DNA from: Actinomadura barringtoniae
Lineage (GTDB): Bacteria; Actinomycetota; Actinomycetes; Streptosporangiales; Streptosporangiaceae
Assembly: GCF_017573505.1 (NCBI RefSeq)
Contig: NZ_JAGEOJ010000002.1
Span: 496,001-560,000 of the forward strand
Length of the DNA: 64,000 nucleotides
Direction: 5' to 3'
Part shown: positions 16,782-28,875 of the stretch, piece after piece
Layout: each line of letters starts with the position of its first letter
Numbering within the stretch: position 1 is the first letter of the stretch
Position numbers and translations under genes: made by a program
The notes under the pieces: model-generated
The model's input: the letters and a program-made list of their open reading frames with translations, nothing else
Database searches by the model: none
What the model was told of the DNA's origin: nothing

Positions 16782-17710
16782 CCGGTGGCCCGGGCCCGCC
16801 CGCCCATTGTCTCCCTCAGGAACAGCGTCCCGGCCACCGCCATGATCAGCCCGGCGAACACGCCGCAGACCATGGTCATCGCCTCGGCGGCGCTGGTGTG
16901 GGTGTCGAACGCGGCGGGCTTGGCGAGCGTCACCAGCCCCATGTAGAACGACCAGGCGAACGTGGCGCCCGCTCCCGTCCAGGCCGCCGTCAGCGGGATC
17001 CAGACCGGCCCCGGGCGCTTCGCGCGCCGGACGAGGGCGAGCAGCCCGGCGACCCCGGCCAGCGAGAGCAGGCCCCAGACCGCGTCGACGGTGTGCTGGG
17101 TGACGGTCTCGGATTCCCCGCCGAACGCCCAGTAGAGATGGACGGACGCGTACACGGCCGCGGGAGCGATCGCGCCGAGCGTCAGGAACCGCTGGATGGC
17201 CAGGCCCGGACCGTTCGGCAGGTCGGCGGTCCGTAGCCGGAACAGCCGCCCCCACCGGTCGCGCGCGTAGAAGACGAAGGCGGTCAGCAGGCCGAGCCCC
17301 TGCAGCGTGAAGCCCGTGTAGACGACCGCGTACACCCAGCCCTGCAGGCCCTCGCCGCCCTGCCCGCTCTGCTGGGCCTGCCCGCTGAGGAACTGCAGGA
17401 GGACGCCGAACGGGACGCCGAGCACGATGGGCGCGAGCAGGCCGGTCGCGATCCAGATCGGCGCGGCGACGATCCAGGCCGGGATCCTGCGGCCCCACGG
17501 ATAGGTGAAGGCGAGCGCCACGACGACGGCGATCGCGTCCATGCCCATCGTGATCGCGTTGCCGACGTACAGGGTGGAGTCCTTGGCGGCCTCCAGGTCG
17601 TTCCAGCCGACGGTGCTGCCCGCCAGCCAGGCGATCTTGAGCGTGAGGTACGGGACGCAGGCCGCGATGGTCGCGTAGCAGACGGCGAGGCGGAAGCGGG
17701 TCGGGTTCAT
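16745..17710 (-). CDS. Polytopic membrane protein of unknown function
   Basis: The protein is 321 aa and starts MNPTRFRLAVCYATIAACVPYLTLKIAW. I count about eight hydrophobic segments separated by short loops; a Gln/Gly-rich loop (SGQAQQSGQGG) lies near residue 112. No catalytic or transport signature is recognised. Its 3' end overlaps menA by 37 nt in convergent orientation. It lies 105 nt downstream of ung on the same strand with a hairpin in between, so it may have its own promoter. Confidence 0.75.
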   Translation of the reverse strand: MNPTRFRLAVCYATIAACVPYLTLKIAWLAGSTVGWNDLEAAKDSTLYVGNAITMGMDAIAVVVALAFTYPWGRRIPAWIVAAPIWIATGLLAPIVLGVPFGVLLQFLSGQAQQSGQGGEGLQGWVYAVVYTGFTLQGLGLLTAFVFYARDRWGRLFRLRTADLPNGPGLAIQRFLTLGAIAPAAVYASVHLYWAFGGESETVTQHTVDAVWGLLSLAGVAGLLALVRRAKRPGPVWIPLTAAWTGAGATFAWSFYMGLVTLAKPAAFDTHTSAAEAMTMVCGVFAGLIMAVAGTLFLRETMGGRARATGQIASPMASSTP

Positions 17711-17763
17711 GCCTTCAGCCTGGTCAGCCGCCCGCCCGCGGACCTCCCGCCACGAGGTGAACC

Positions 17764-17786
17764 CCCTCCCCCGCGAGAGGGAGGGG
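17764..17786 (-). terminator. Candidate hairpin terminator after ung
   Basis: Eight-base-pair perfect stem CCCCTCCC/GGGAGGGG (17764-17771, 17779-17786) with a seven-base loop, 30 nt beyond the ung stop. No T-run follows, as is usual in GC-rich actinomycetes. Confidence 0.5.
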
Positions 17787-17815
17787 ACCGCGACCGCCTG
17801 GCTCAGCGCCCGGCC

Positions 17816-18496
17816 TTAGCTCAGCGCCCAGTCGATCTCGGGCTCGCCGGCGTCGGCGAGGGCCTTGTTGACGGCGCTGAACGGGCGGGTGCCGAAGAAC
17901 CGCTTGGCGCTCAGCGGGCTCGGGTGCGCCGACTCGATCACGGTGTGGTGCACGCCGGTGATCAGGCGGGCCTTCTTGCGCGCGTACGCGCCCCACAGCA
18001 CGAAGACGACCCGCTCGGACTTGTCGTTCAGCGCCCGGATCGCGGCGTCGGTGAACTCCTCCCAGCCCTTGCCCGCGTGCGACCCGGCGTCGCCGCTGCG
18101 CACGGTCAGCACCGCGTTGAGCAGCAGCACGCCCTGGTCGGCCCACGGCGTCAGGTCGCCGGCCTTGGCGACCGGGATCTCCAGGTCGGCGGCCAGCTCC
18201 TTGTAGATGTTGCGCAGCGACGGCGGCAGCCGCACGCCCTCCCGCACGCTGAAGCTCAGCCCGTGCGCCTGGTCCGGCCCGTGGTAGGGGTCCTGCCCGA
18301 GGATCAGCACCCTGGCCTTGTCGTACGAGCAGTGCCGGAAGACGTTGAAGAGGTCCTCCCGCGGCGGGAAGACCGTCTGCGACCCGTACTCCTGCTCGAC
18401 GAACGCGCTCAGCGCCGCCGTCCCGATCGGGTCGATGAGCGGATCGAGGCGCTCCCGCCAGTCGGCGGGCAGGAGCTCCATCAGGTCGAGCGACAT
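17816..18496 (-). CDS. ung: Uracil-DNA glycosylase, family 1
   Basis: Removes uracil from DNA in base-excision repair. The protein is 226 aa with the family-1 signatures GQDPYHGP (catalytic Asp, near residue 65) and HPSPLSAKRFFGTRPF (minor-groove loop, near 190). LLNAVLTVR and the Phe stacking residue in LSFSV are also present. The ATG at 18496 (MSLDLMELLP) has GGAGG seven nucleotides upstream; a longer frame to 18556 has no RBS and is rejected. Confidence 0.95.
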   Translation of the reverse strand: MSLDLMELLPADWRERLDPLIDPIGTAALSAFVEQEYGSQTVFPPREDLFNVFRHCSYDKARVLILGQDPYHGPDQAHGLSFSVREGVRLPPSLRNIYKELAADLEIPVAKAGDLTPWADQGVLLLNAVLTVRSGDAGSHAGKGWEEFTDAAIRALNDKSERVVFVLWGAYARKKARLITGVHHTVIESAHPSPLSAKRFFGTRPFSAVNKALADAGEPEIDWALS

Positions 18497-18608
18497 CAAA
18501 GGCCTCCGGGGAAGGGATTCTCGGCTGACGAAAACCCTAGTGCGACCCTCTGACACGCCAGCGGCGAATCACCGGGCGCTATGCCATCCGACCCTAGGAT
18601 GAACGCAT

Positions 18609-19478
18609 ATGCCCGACACCCCCGTATCTCTCCTGGGGGGACGACCCCCCAGACCCCCCGGCAAAAGCCGCGTGCCCGGCGACCTCCATTCCGCTGAACT
18701 CCACTCCGGCCGCCGGGCACGCGGGCGGCGTCATACCGCCCGTTTCGCGCTATTTCTACTCGCTTCTGGCACCCTCGCGGGATGCGGCGGGTCGTCGTCC
18801 GGAGCGCTGACCGTGCTGGCCGGGTCGTCGCTGACGGACGTGTCCAAGGAGCTGGCCAGCTCCTACGAGCAGTCGCATCGCGGCGTGAAGGTGAACTTCG
18901 AGCTCGGCGGGTCGCAGGAGATGACGGGCCGGCTGGACGAGCACGATGCGGGGGACGTCCTGATGACGGCGGACGAGCCCACGATGGACGCCGCCGCCAG
19001 GTATCTGACGGGGCCCCGGCGGATCGTGGCGCTCGGGTCGATGACGATCGCGGTCACCCCCGGGAACCCCAAGCGGATCCTGGGGCTGAGCGACCTGACC
19101 CGGCCGCGCCTGCGGGTCGCGGTCGGCGCGGCGACCAATCCGGCGGGACGGTACGCGCGGGACATCTTCCGCCGGGCCGGGCTCACCGTTCACTGGTCGT
19201 CGGAGGAGATCAGCGTGCGGGGCGTGCTGGACCGGGTCCGTACGGGCGAGGCGGACGCGGGGCTGGTCTACATCACCGACCTGCGCTCGGCGCCGGCCGC
19301 CGTGGGGAGCGTGCCGATCCCGGCGGCTCAGAACGTCACGGCGACCTTCCCGGCGCAGGCCATCAAGGGCGGGAACGAGAAGCGGGCCCGGTCGTTCGTC
19401 GACTGGCTGGTCTCGTCCGATGCCCGCAAGCTCTTCAACAAGTACGGCTTCGCGACGCCCGCCGAGGGCCAGGCCTAG
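18609..19478 (+). CDS. ModA-like substrate-binding lipoprotein (molybdate type)
   Basis: Periplasmic-binding-protein fold, up to 289 aa. A hydrophobic segment ending LASGTLAGCGG gives a lipobox, so the protein is probably anchored outside the membrane. ALTVLAGSSLTDVSKEL and GSQEMTGRLDEHDAGDVLMTADE match the ModA/AlsA-type oxyanion-binding pattern. No modB or modC permease or ATPase gene is adjacent. The start is uncertain: ATG 18609 gives a 40-residue arginine-rich region before the signal core, partly encoded by a GC palindrome; GTG 18672 would remove it. TAGGAT lies 8 nt before the ATG. Confidence 0.75.
   Translation: MPDTPVSLLGGRPPRPPGKSRVPGDLHSAELHSGRRARGRRHTARFALFLLASGTLAGCGGSSSGALTVLAGSSLTDVSKELASSYEQSHRGVKVNFELGGSQEMTGRLDEHDAGDVLMTADEPTMDAAARYLTGPRRIVALGSMTIAVTPGNPKRILGLSDLTRPRLRVAVGAATNPAGRYARDIFRRAGLTVHWSSEEISVRGVLDRVRTGEADAGLVYITDLRSAPAAVGSVPIPAAQNVTATFPAQAIKGGNEKRARSFVDWLVSSDARKLFNKYGFATPAEGQA
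18633..18652. repeat. Short GC palindrome, family B copy 1
   Basis: CTGGGGGG-ACGA-CCCCCCAG: a perfect eight-pair stem with an ACGA loop, lying inside the first codons of the long modA-like frame. The same GGGGGG-ACGA-CCCCCC core appears in reverse orientation at 49071-49086. Confidence 0.8.
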
Positions 19479-19494
19479 GCGGGCGCGGCCCCTC

Positions 19495-20010
19495 TCAGGC
19501 GCGCTCGGCACGGGCCTTGAGGGCGTTGTTCAGCGCGGCGAACTCGTCCGCCATCTTCAGGTAGCTCCCGGCGACGACCGGCACGAGGGCTCCGCTGAAC
19601 CTCTCCCCCTGCGTCAGCCGGACCTTGCCCTCACCCGCGGGCTCGATGCGGAAGTAGTGCTCACCGTCGACGATGCCGGGCACGTACATGCGGCCGATCC
19701 AGCGCAGCTCGCGGCCCGGGTCGGCGGCCAGCACCTTGGGCTTGAACGTCATGGTGCTTCCGTCGGTGTCGCGGAGCTCGATGTTCAGGGTCTTCCCCTT
19801 CACCGCACGGCCCTCGGCCTTGACCATGAACGGGTCCCATTGGGAGTGGCCCTGGAAGTCGGTGAGGATCCCGTAGACCTTGTCGGCCGGGGCGGCGATC
19901 TCGACGGAGGTCTCGACCTTGTGGGGGGCGAGCTCCCCCCAGGCGAAGAGGGCGCCCGCGGTGACCGGGACGAGGGCGGCGGCGGTGAGGGCTATGCGGC
20001 GGACCTTCAT
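19495..20010 (-). CDS. SRPBCC (START-like) family protein with N-terminal anchor
   Basis: Protein of 171 aa. The N-terminal hydrophobic stretch IALTAAALVPVTAGALFAW is a signal anchor or signal peptide. The rest shows the helix-grip SRPBCC pattern: KVETSVEIAAPADKVYGILTDF, WDPFMV, and a long C-terminal helix starting YLKMADEFAALNNAL. The family binds hydrophobic ligands. No enzyme function is implied. The ATG at 20010 has a GGGGGG/AGTCC-rich stretch close by. Two matched inverted repeats lie 37-78 nt upstream and probably control it. Confidence 0.8.
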   Translation of the reverse strand: MKVRRIALTAAALVPVTAGALFAWGELAPHKVETSVEIAAPADKVYGILTDFQGHSQWDPFMVKAEGRAVKGKTLNIELRDTDGSTMTFKPKVLAADPGRELRWIGRMYVPGIVDGEHYFRIEPAGEGKVRLTQGERFSGALVPVVAGSYLKMADEFAALNNALKARAERA

Positions 20011-20046
20011 GGGGGGACTCCCTGTAGCTAATAAGTGTTTCCCTTT

Positions 20047-20088
20047 GGCTAAGTCTATTAGCCATGAGGCTAGCTAAAGACGTTAGCC
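20047..20088 (-). promoter_or_regulatory. Two tandem operator-like inverted repeats upstream of the SRPBCC gene
   Basis: GGCTAA-GTCTA-TTAGCC (20047-20063) and AGCTAA-AGACG-TTAGCC (20072-20088) share an (A/G)GCTAA-N5-TTAGCC pattern, with centres 25 bp apart. A third half site, AGCTAA, lies at 20026-20031. The form suits a TetR- or MarR-type dimer, but no such regulator gene is adjacent. Confidence 0.65.
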
Positions 20089-20192
20089 GACGCAAGGGGT
20101 GATCCACGCCGCGTTTCGGCGGTCGGGCGCCGGGAAGATCTTGATCACTTCCGGTCGGGGGACCGTGGACAGCCGTACGGGGGGAATCAGTC

Positions 20193-22262
<2,070 letters not shown>

Positions 22263-22362
22263 TCCCGGCATTGCCCCTGTTTTCCCCATGGGGCGGTAAT
22301 GGACGATCGGCGTTCCGTGTGCACATCGAGACTCCCGGGGAGAAATCGCCCGGGGGGCCTAC

Positions 22363-24399
22363 ATGACTCTGGGGTTCGCGCGATTTCGTACGCGCTTGTT
22401 CACGTGGTCGGCGCTCGGTGGGGTCATCGGGCTGCTGTTCGCCGCCCTCTGGGGCACCGGCACCGCGGTGGCCGACCAGCCCTTCGCCGTGCAGAGCCAG
22501 ATCACCGACCGGGTGGGCGCGCTCGGCGACCGGCGCGCCGAGGTGCAGCAGGCGCTCGACCGCCTCACCGCGCAGCGCCGCGTCCAGCTCCTGGTCGTGT
22601 ACGTCAAGGACTTCTCCGGCTCCAACGCCCAGACCTGGGCCGACCGGACCGCGCAGCAGAGCGGCATCGGCCGCCGCGACCTGCTGATGGCGGTCGGCAC
22701 GAGCGCCCGGCAGTACGCGGTCTCCGCCGACCAGAACTTCGCCCTCACCGACGCCCAGCTGGACGAGGTCGCCTCCGTAGCGATCGAGCCCGCACTGCGG
22801 CAGAACGACTGGGCGGGCGCGGCGATCGGCGCCGCCGACGGCTATGACGCCGCGCTGGGCGGCCAGCCGATCCCGGCGCCGCAGGTCACCCCGGGCACCG
22901 CCAACCCGAGCGGCGACAGCGGCCCCAGCCCGCTCGTCTGGATCCTGCCGGTCGGCGCGGGCGTCGCGGCCGGTGGCGCGTTCCTGTACGTACGGTCCCG
23001 GCAGCGGCGCGGCGACCCGTCCGGCGGCGCCCTGGGCCCGGACGGCAGACCCGCGCCCACCCTGGACGAGCTCGACAGGCAGGCCGGTCAGCTCCTCGTC
23101 CAGACCGACGACGCGATCAAGACCAGCGAGCAGGAGGTCGGGTTCGCGCAGGCGCAGTTCGGCGCCGAGGCCGCCGCCCCGTTCGCCGAGGCCGTCGCGT
23201 TCGCCAAGGAGCAGCTGGACGCCGCGTTCCGCGTCCGCCAGCGACTGGACGACTCCGAGCCCGAGACGCCCGAGCAGCGCCGCGCGATGCTGGAGGAGAT
23301 CCTGGCCCGCTGCCAGGCCGCCGACCAGCGGCTCGACGCCCAGTCCGCCGCGTTCGACCGGCTCCGCGACCTGGAGAAGAACGCGCCGCAGGTCCTCGCC
23401 CAGGTCCAGGCCGGGCACCAGGAGCTGGCCACCAAGGTCGGCACCGCCCGCCAGCAGCTCGCCGAGCTCGCGTCCCGCTACACCACCTCCGCGTTGGAGC
23501 TGGTCAAGACCGCTCCCGACGAGGCCCAGAGCCGCCTCGACTTCGCCCGCGACAACCTGGACCGGGCGGGCAACGAGCTCCGTTCGGGCACCACCGCGCA
23601 GGCCGCCGTCCACGTCCAGGCGGCCGAGTCCGCCGTAGGTCAGGCGCGGGAGCTCCTCGACGCCGTGGACCGCCACGCGCACGAGCTGTCGGAGGCCTCG
23701 CAGGCCCTGGACGCCGCGATCAAGGACACCACCGACGACCTCGCCACCGCGCAGGGCCTGCTGTCCGACGAACGCTGGCGGAACGAGCTGGCGCCCCACG
23801 TGACGCGGGCCGCCGAGGTCACCAGCTCCGTTCAGCAGGAGCTGGCCCGCGGCCCCGCCGACCCGCTCGCCGAGCTGCGCCGCCTCCAGGAGGCCAACCA
23901 GGCGCTCGACCAGGCCCTGGACGGCGTACGGGACCGGCAGGCCCGCGAGAAGGCCGCCCGCGCGCAGCTCGACCAGGCCGTCCTGGCCGCGCGCGGCGAG
24001 ATCTCCGCGAGCACCGACTTCATCAACACCCACCGGGGCGCGGTCGGCAGCACGCCCCGCACCCGCCTCGCCGAGGCCCAGCGCCTGCTGGCCAAGGCCG
24101 TGGAACTGGCCACCACCGACCCCGTCTCCGCCCTGTCCTCAGCCGAGCAGGCAGGTTCCCTGGCCAACGAGGCAGGACAGCTCGCCCGCCAGGACATCGG
24201 CGGCACCGACCCCGCGTTCGGCCCCATGGGCGGCGGCGGGGGCGGCGGCCGCATGGCCGACGCCATGATCGGCGGAATCCTCATCGACAGCATCCTCAAC
24301 AGCGGACGCAGGAGCGGCGGCTCTCGCCCCGCGCCCACCCCCGGCAGCTTCGGCGGTACGGCCACACGCGGCCGCCGCGGCGCCGGCGGCCGTTTCTGA
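22363..24399 (+). CDS. TPM-domain membrane protein with long coiled coil
   Basis: Protein of 678 aa. A signal-like N-terminus (LGGVIGLLFAALWGTGTAVA) is followed by an extracytoplasmic TPM domain (about residues 45-165), a membrane helix (SPLVWILPVGAGVAAGGAFL, near 190), then roughly 380 residues of cytoplasmic Ala/Gln/Glu-rich coiled coil and a Gly/Arg tail. The tail has a GGGGGGGR run and ends RGRRGAGGRF. TPM proteins are linked to envelope or photosystem maintenance. Here the next gene, 24 nt away, encodes PspA, so a membrane-stress partnership is likely. Start: ATG 22363, with GGGGGG shortly upstream. Confidence 0.85.
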   Translation: MTLGFARFRTRLFTWSALGGVIGLLFAALWGTGTAVADQPFAVQSQITDRVGALGDRRAEVQQALDRLTAQRRVQLLVVYVKDFSGSNAQTWADRTAQQSGIGRRDLLMAVGTSARQYAVSADQNFALTDAQLDEVASVAIEPALRQNDWAGAAIGAADGYDAALGGQPIPAPQVTPGTANPSGDSGPSPLVWILPVGAGVAAGGAFLYVRSRQRRGDPSGGALGPDGRPAPTLDELDRQAGQLLVQTDDAIKTSEQEVGFAQAQFGAEAAAPFAEAVAFAKEQLDAAFRVRQRLDDSEPETPEQRRAMLEEILARCQAADQRLDAQSAAFDRLRDLEKNAPQVLAQVQAGHQELATKVGTARQQLAELASRYTTSALELVKTAPDEAQSRLDFARDNLDRAGNELRSGTTAQAAVHVQAAESAVGQARELLDAVDRHAHELSEASQALDAAIKDTTDDLATAQGLLSDERWRNELAPHVTRAAEVTSSVQQELARGPADPLAELRRLQEANQALDQALDGVRDRQAREKAARAQLDQAVLAARGEISASTDFINTHRGAVGSTPRTRLAEAQRLLAKAVELATTDPVSALSSAEQAGSLANEAGQLARQDIGGTDPAFGPMGGGGGGGRMADAMIGGILIDSILNSGRRSGGSRPAPTPGSFGGTATRGRRGAGGRF

Positions 24400-24422
24400 C
24401 AAGCACAACCTCAAGGAGAGAC

Positions 24423-25220
24423 ATGAGCAAGCAGAGCATCTTCGGCCGCGTGACCCAGCTGGCGCGCGCCAACATCAACGCGATCCTCGACCAGGCCGAG
24501 GACCCGCAGAAGATGCTGGACCAGCTCGTCCGCGACTACACCGACAACATCGCCGAGGCCGAGAAGTCCATCGCGACCACCATCGGCAACCTGCGCATGC
24601 AGGAGGCCGACTACCAGGAGGACGTGCGGGCCGCCGGCGAGTGGGGCCAGAAGGCCCTCGCCGCCAGCCAGGAGGCCGACCGCATGCGCGGCACCGGCGA
24701 CACCGGGGGCGCCGACAAGTTCGACAACCTCGCCAAGGTCGCCCTCGAACGGCAGATGCAGTCCGAGAAGGAGGCCCGTACCGCCGAGCCCGCGATCATG
24801 TCGCAGCGCGAGGTCGTGGACAAGCTGAAGACCGGCCTCGACCAGATGAAAGAGAAGCTCAACGAGCTGCGCAACAAGCGCGACGAGCTGATCTCCCGCG
24901 CCAAGACCGCCGAGGCCCAGACCCAGGTCCAGGACGCCATCAAGAGCATCGACATCATGGACCCGACCAGCGAGGTCTCCCGCTTCGAGGAGAAGATCAA
25001 ACGCGAGGAGGCCAAGGTCATCGGCGCTCAGGAGCTCGCCGCCTCCTCCCTCGACGCGCAGTTCCAGAACCTGCAGAACGTCGAGGTCAAGACCGAGGTC
25101 GAGGCCCGCCTCGCCGCCCTCAAGGCCGGCAAGACCGCCGACAACGTGACCGCGCTGCCCTCGGCCAACCAGCAGCAGCCGCAGAGCGGCCAAGCACCGT
25201 CCACCAGCTACAACCAGTGA
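24423..25220 (+). CDS. pspA: PspA/IM30 (ESCRT-III-like) membrane stress protein
   Basis: Coiled-coil protein of 265 aa that coats and protects stressed membranes. The N-terminal amphipathic helix MSKQSIFGRVTQLARANI and the segment AEDPQKMLDQLVRDY are family hallmarks. The body is heptad-like (Glu/Lys/Gln-rich) to about residue 225, followed by a short Gln/Ser-rich disordered tail. An AAGGAGAG RBS lies in the 23-nt gap after the TPM gene, so they form an operon. The usual pspBC genes are absent, as in other actinomycetes. A strong hairpin follows the stop. Confidence 0.93.
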   Translation: MSKQSIFGRVTQLARANINAILDQAEDPQKMLDQLVRDYTDNIAEAEKSIATTIGNLRMQEADYQEDVRAAGEWGQKALAASQEADRMRGTGDTGGADKFDNLAKVALERQMQSEKEARTAEPAIMSQREVVDKLKTGLDQMKEKLNELRNKRDELISRAKTAEAQTQVQDAIKSIDIMDPTSEVSRFEEKIKREEAKVIGAQELAASSLDAQFQNLQNVEVKTEVEARLAALKAGKTADNVTALPSANQQQPQSGQAPSTSYNQ

Positions 25221-25240
25221 GTCACGAGCGTTGCGAGCGC

Positions 25241-25261
25241 GTCCTCTGACCACTCCGGTGG

Positions 25262-25270
<9 letters not shown>
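25241..25270. terminator. Bidirectional hairpin terminator between pspA and the transglutaminase-like gene
   Basis: Perfect 13-bp stem, GTCCTCTGACCAC/GTGGTCAGAGGAC (25241-25253, 25258-25270), with a TCCG tetraloop. It lies between two convergent genes and includes the stop codon of the minus-strand gene. It has no T-tract. Confidence 0.8.
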
Positions 25271-27679
<2,409 letters not shown>

Positions 27680-27682
27680 AGG

Positions 27683-28309
27683 CTAGAAGCGCTTGCCGTC
27701 GTCGCGTGCCGCTTCGTGCGCGGCGCGGCGGCCGGTCTCGGCGTCGGCGGTGGCGAGGTTCGGCCGGAACTGGATGCTGACGATGTCGTCGATCCCCGCC
27801 CACTGCAGCCAGTCGTGGAAGTAGCTGCGCTGGAAGTCCGAGCCGAACGCCGGGCCGCGGCCGTCGCCGTAGACGGCGCTGGTGTAGATCACGGCGGCCT
27901 TCTTGTCCTGGAGCAGGCCCGTGTAGCCCTTCTCGGGGTCGAAGCCGAAGACCCAGCCGGGCTGGGAGATGACGTCGATGAACTGCTTGAGGATGTAGGG
28001 CACCCCCGCGTTCCACATCGGCACGCTGAACAGGTAGCGGTCGTAGGAGTCGAAGCGGTCGAAGACGGCCCTGGCGGCCTCCCAGGCGCGTTCCTGGGCC
28101 CCGGCGGGCGACGCTCCCCCGAAGACCGTCATCTTGGCGCCGGCCCCGGCAGGGCCGAACTCGGGCAGCGTCCCGTCCCACAGGTCGTGGTGGTCGACGG
28201 TGTCGCCGGGGTGGGCCTCCCGGTAGGCGTCCAGGAAGGTCGCGGCGATCGCCAGGGACTCGGAGCCGGTGCCTCGCGGGGAGGCGGAGATGTGCAGCAG
28301 GCGGGACAT
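27683..28309 (-). CDS. azoR: FMN-dependent NADH:quinone oxidoreductase / azoreductase
   Basis: Flavodoxin-like enzyme of 208 aa that reduces quinones and azo compounds by two electrons. The FMN-binding features are SASPRGTGSESLAIAATF near the N-terminus, FSVPMWNAGVPYILKQFID in the middle and TSAVYGDG towards the end. It is cytosolic. The ATG at 28309 lies 8 nt after a GAGGGGG-type purine run on its own strand only in part; the RBS is modest. Two operator-like palindromes lie 36-82 nt upstream, so it is probably induced by a quinone or electrophile through a TetR-type repressor encoded elsewhere. Confidence 0.88.
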   Translation of the reverse strand: MSRLLHISASPRGTGSESLAIAATFLDAYREAHPGDTVDHHDLWDGTLPEFGPAGAGAKMTVFGGASPAGAQERAWEAARAVFDRFDSYDRYLFSVPMWNAGVPYILKQFIDVISQPGWVFGFDPEKGYTGLLQDKKAAVIYTSAVYGDGRGPAFGSDFQRSYFHDWLQWAGIDDIVSIQFRPNLATADAETGRRAAHEAARDDGKRF

Positions 28310-28344
28310 TTGAGGGGGTTCCTCTCGTACGATCGGACGTCAAT

Positions 28345-28391
28345 CGGACCACAGTCCGGTTATGCGTACGAGATTAGCGGACTGTGGTCCG
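28345..28391 (-). promoter_or_regulatory. Pair of operator palindromes upstream of azoR
   Basis: CGGAC-CACA-GTCCG (28345-28358) and CGGAC-TGTG-GTCCG (28378-28391). The spacers are reverse complements, and both sites are followed by GTTA. Centres are 33 bp apart (three helical turns). TTGACG on the minus strand (28338-28343) is a possible -35. This fits a TetR-type repressor; none is adjacent. Confidence 0.65.
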
Positions 28392-28421
28392 GTTAACAAC
28401 CCCCGGCGGGCCGGCCCCGCC

Positions 28422-28799
28422 TCAGTCGTCGTCGTCCGAGACGAACAGGTTGAGCAGCCAGCTCACGACGCCGATGATGATCGCGCCCCAGAACGCGGGC
28501 CAGAACCACTCCACGTGGAACGGCAGCTTCAGCTTCCCGGCGACCCAGCTGACCAGCATGAGCAGCGCCGCGTTCACCACCAGCGCGATCAGGCCCAGCG
28601 TGAGGATGTAGAACGCGCAGCCGAACACCTTGACGACCGGCTTGATGAACGCGTTCACGATGCCGAAGATCACCGCGACGGCCAGCAGCGTGAGGGCGCG
28701 CTTCGGCGCGGTGTCCCCCGTGACGGTGATCCCGCCGACCATCGCCGTGGCGACCCACAGCGCCACCGCGGTGATGACCACCCTGATGAGGATCTTCAT
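28422..28799 (-). CDS. Phage-holin family 4-type membrane protein
   Basis: Protein of 125 aa with four hydrophobic helices, a short IKPVVKVFG loop after helix 2 and an acidic tail, FVSDDDD. The sequence matches the DUF-type membrane family annotated as phage holin superfamily IV. There is no lysin, tail or other phage gene nearby, and this family is widespread on actinobacterial chromosomes, so a housekeeping envelope role is more likely than lysis. The ATG at 28799 starts MKILIRVVITAVAL. A GTG-rich 5' region is not diagnostic. Confidence 0.78.
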   Translation of the reverse strand: MKILIRVVITAVALWVATAMVGGITVTGDTAPKRALTLLAVAVIFGIVNAFIKPVVKVFGCAFYILTLGLIALVVNAALLMLVSWVAGKLKLPFHVEWFWPAFWGAIIIGVVSWLLNLFVSDDDD

Positions 28800-28875
28800 G
28801 ATCGGTGATCTACCCAGGGCGCCCGCGTTTGCACCCAGGTGACCAGCGGGAACCTATCGGGAAGATCATCGGGGG

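Noticed and set aside
18609..19478. A complete molybdate ABC operon
   Set aside because: Only the binding protein is present; both neighbours are unrelated.
28422..28799. Holin-like gene as evidence of a prophage
   Set aside because: No lysin, integrase, terminase, portal or tail genes nearby, and this family is common on actinobacterial chromosomes.
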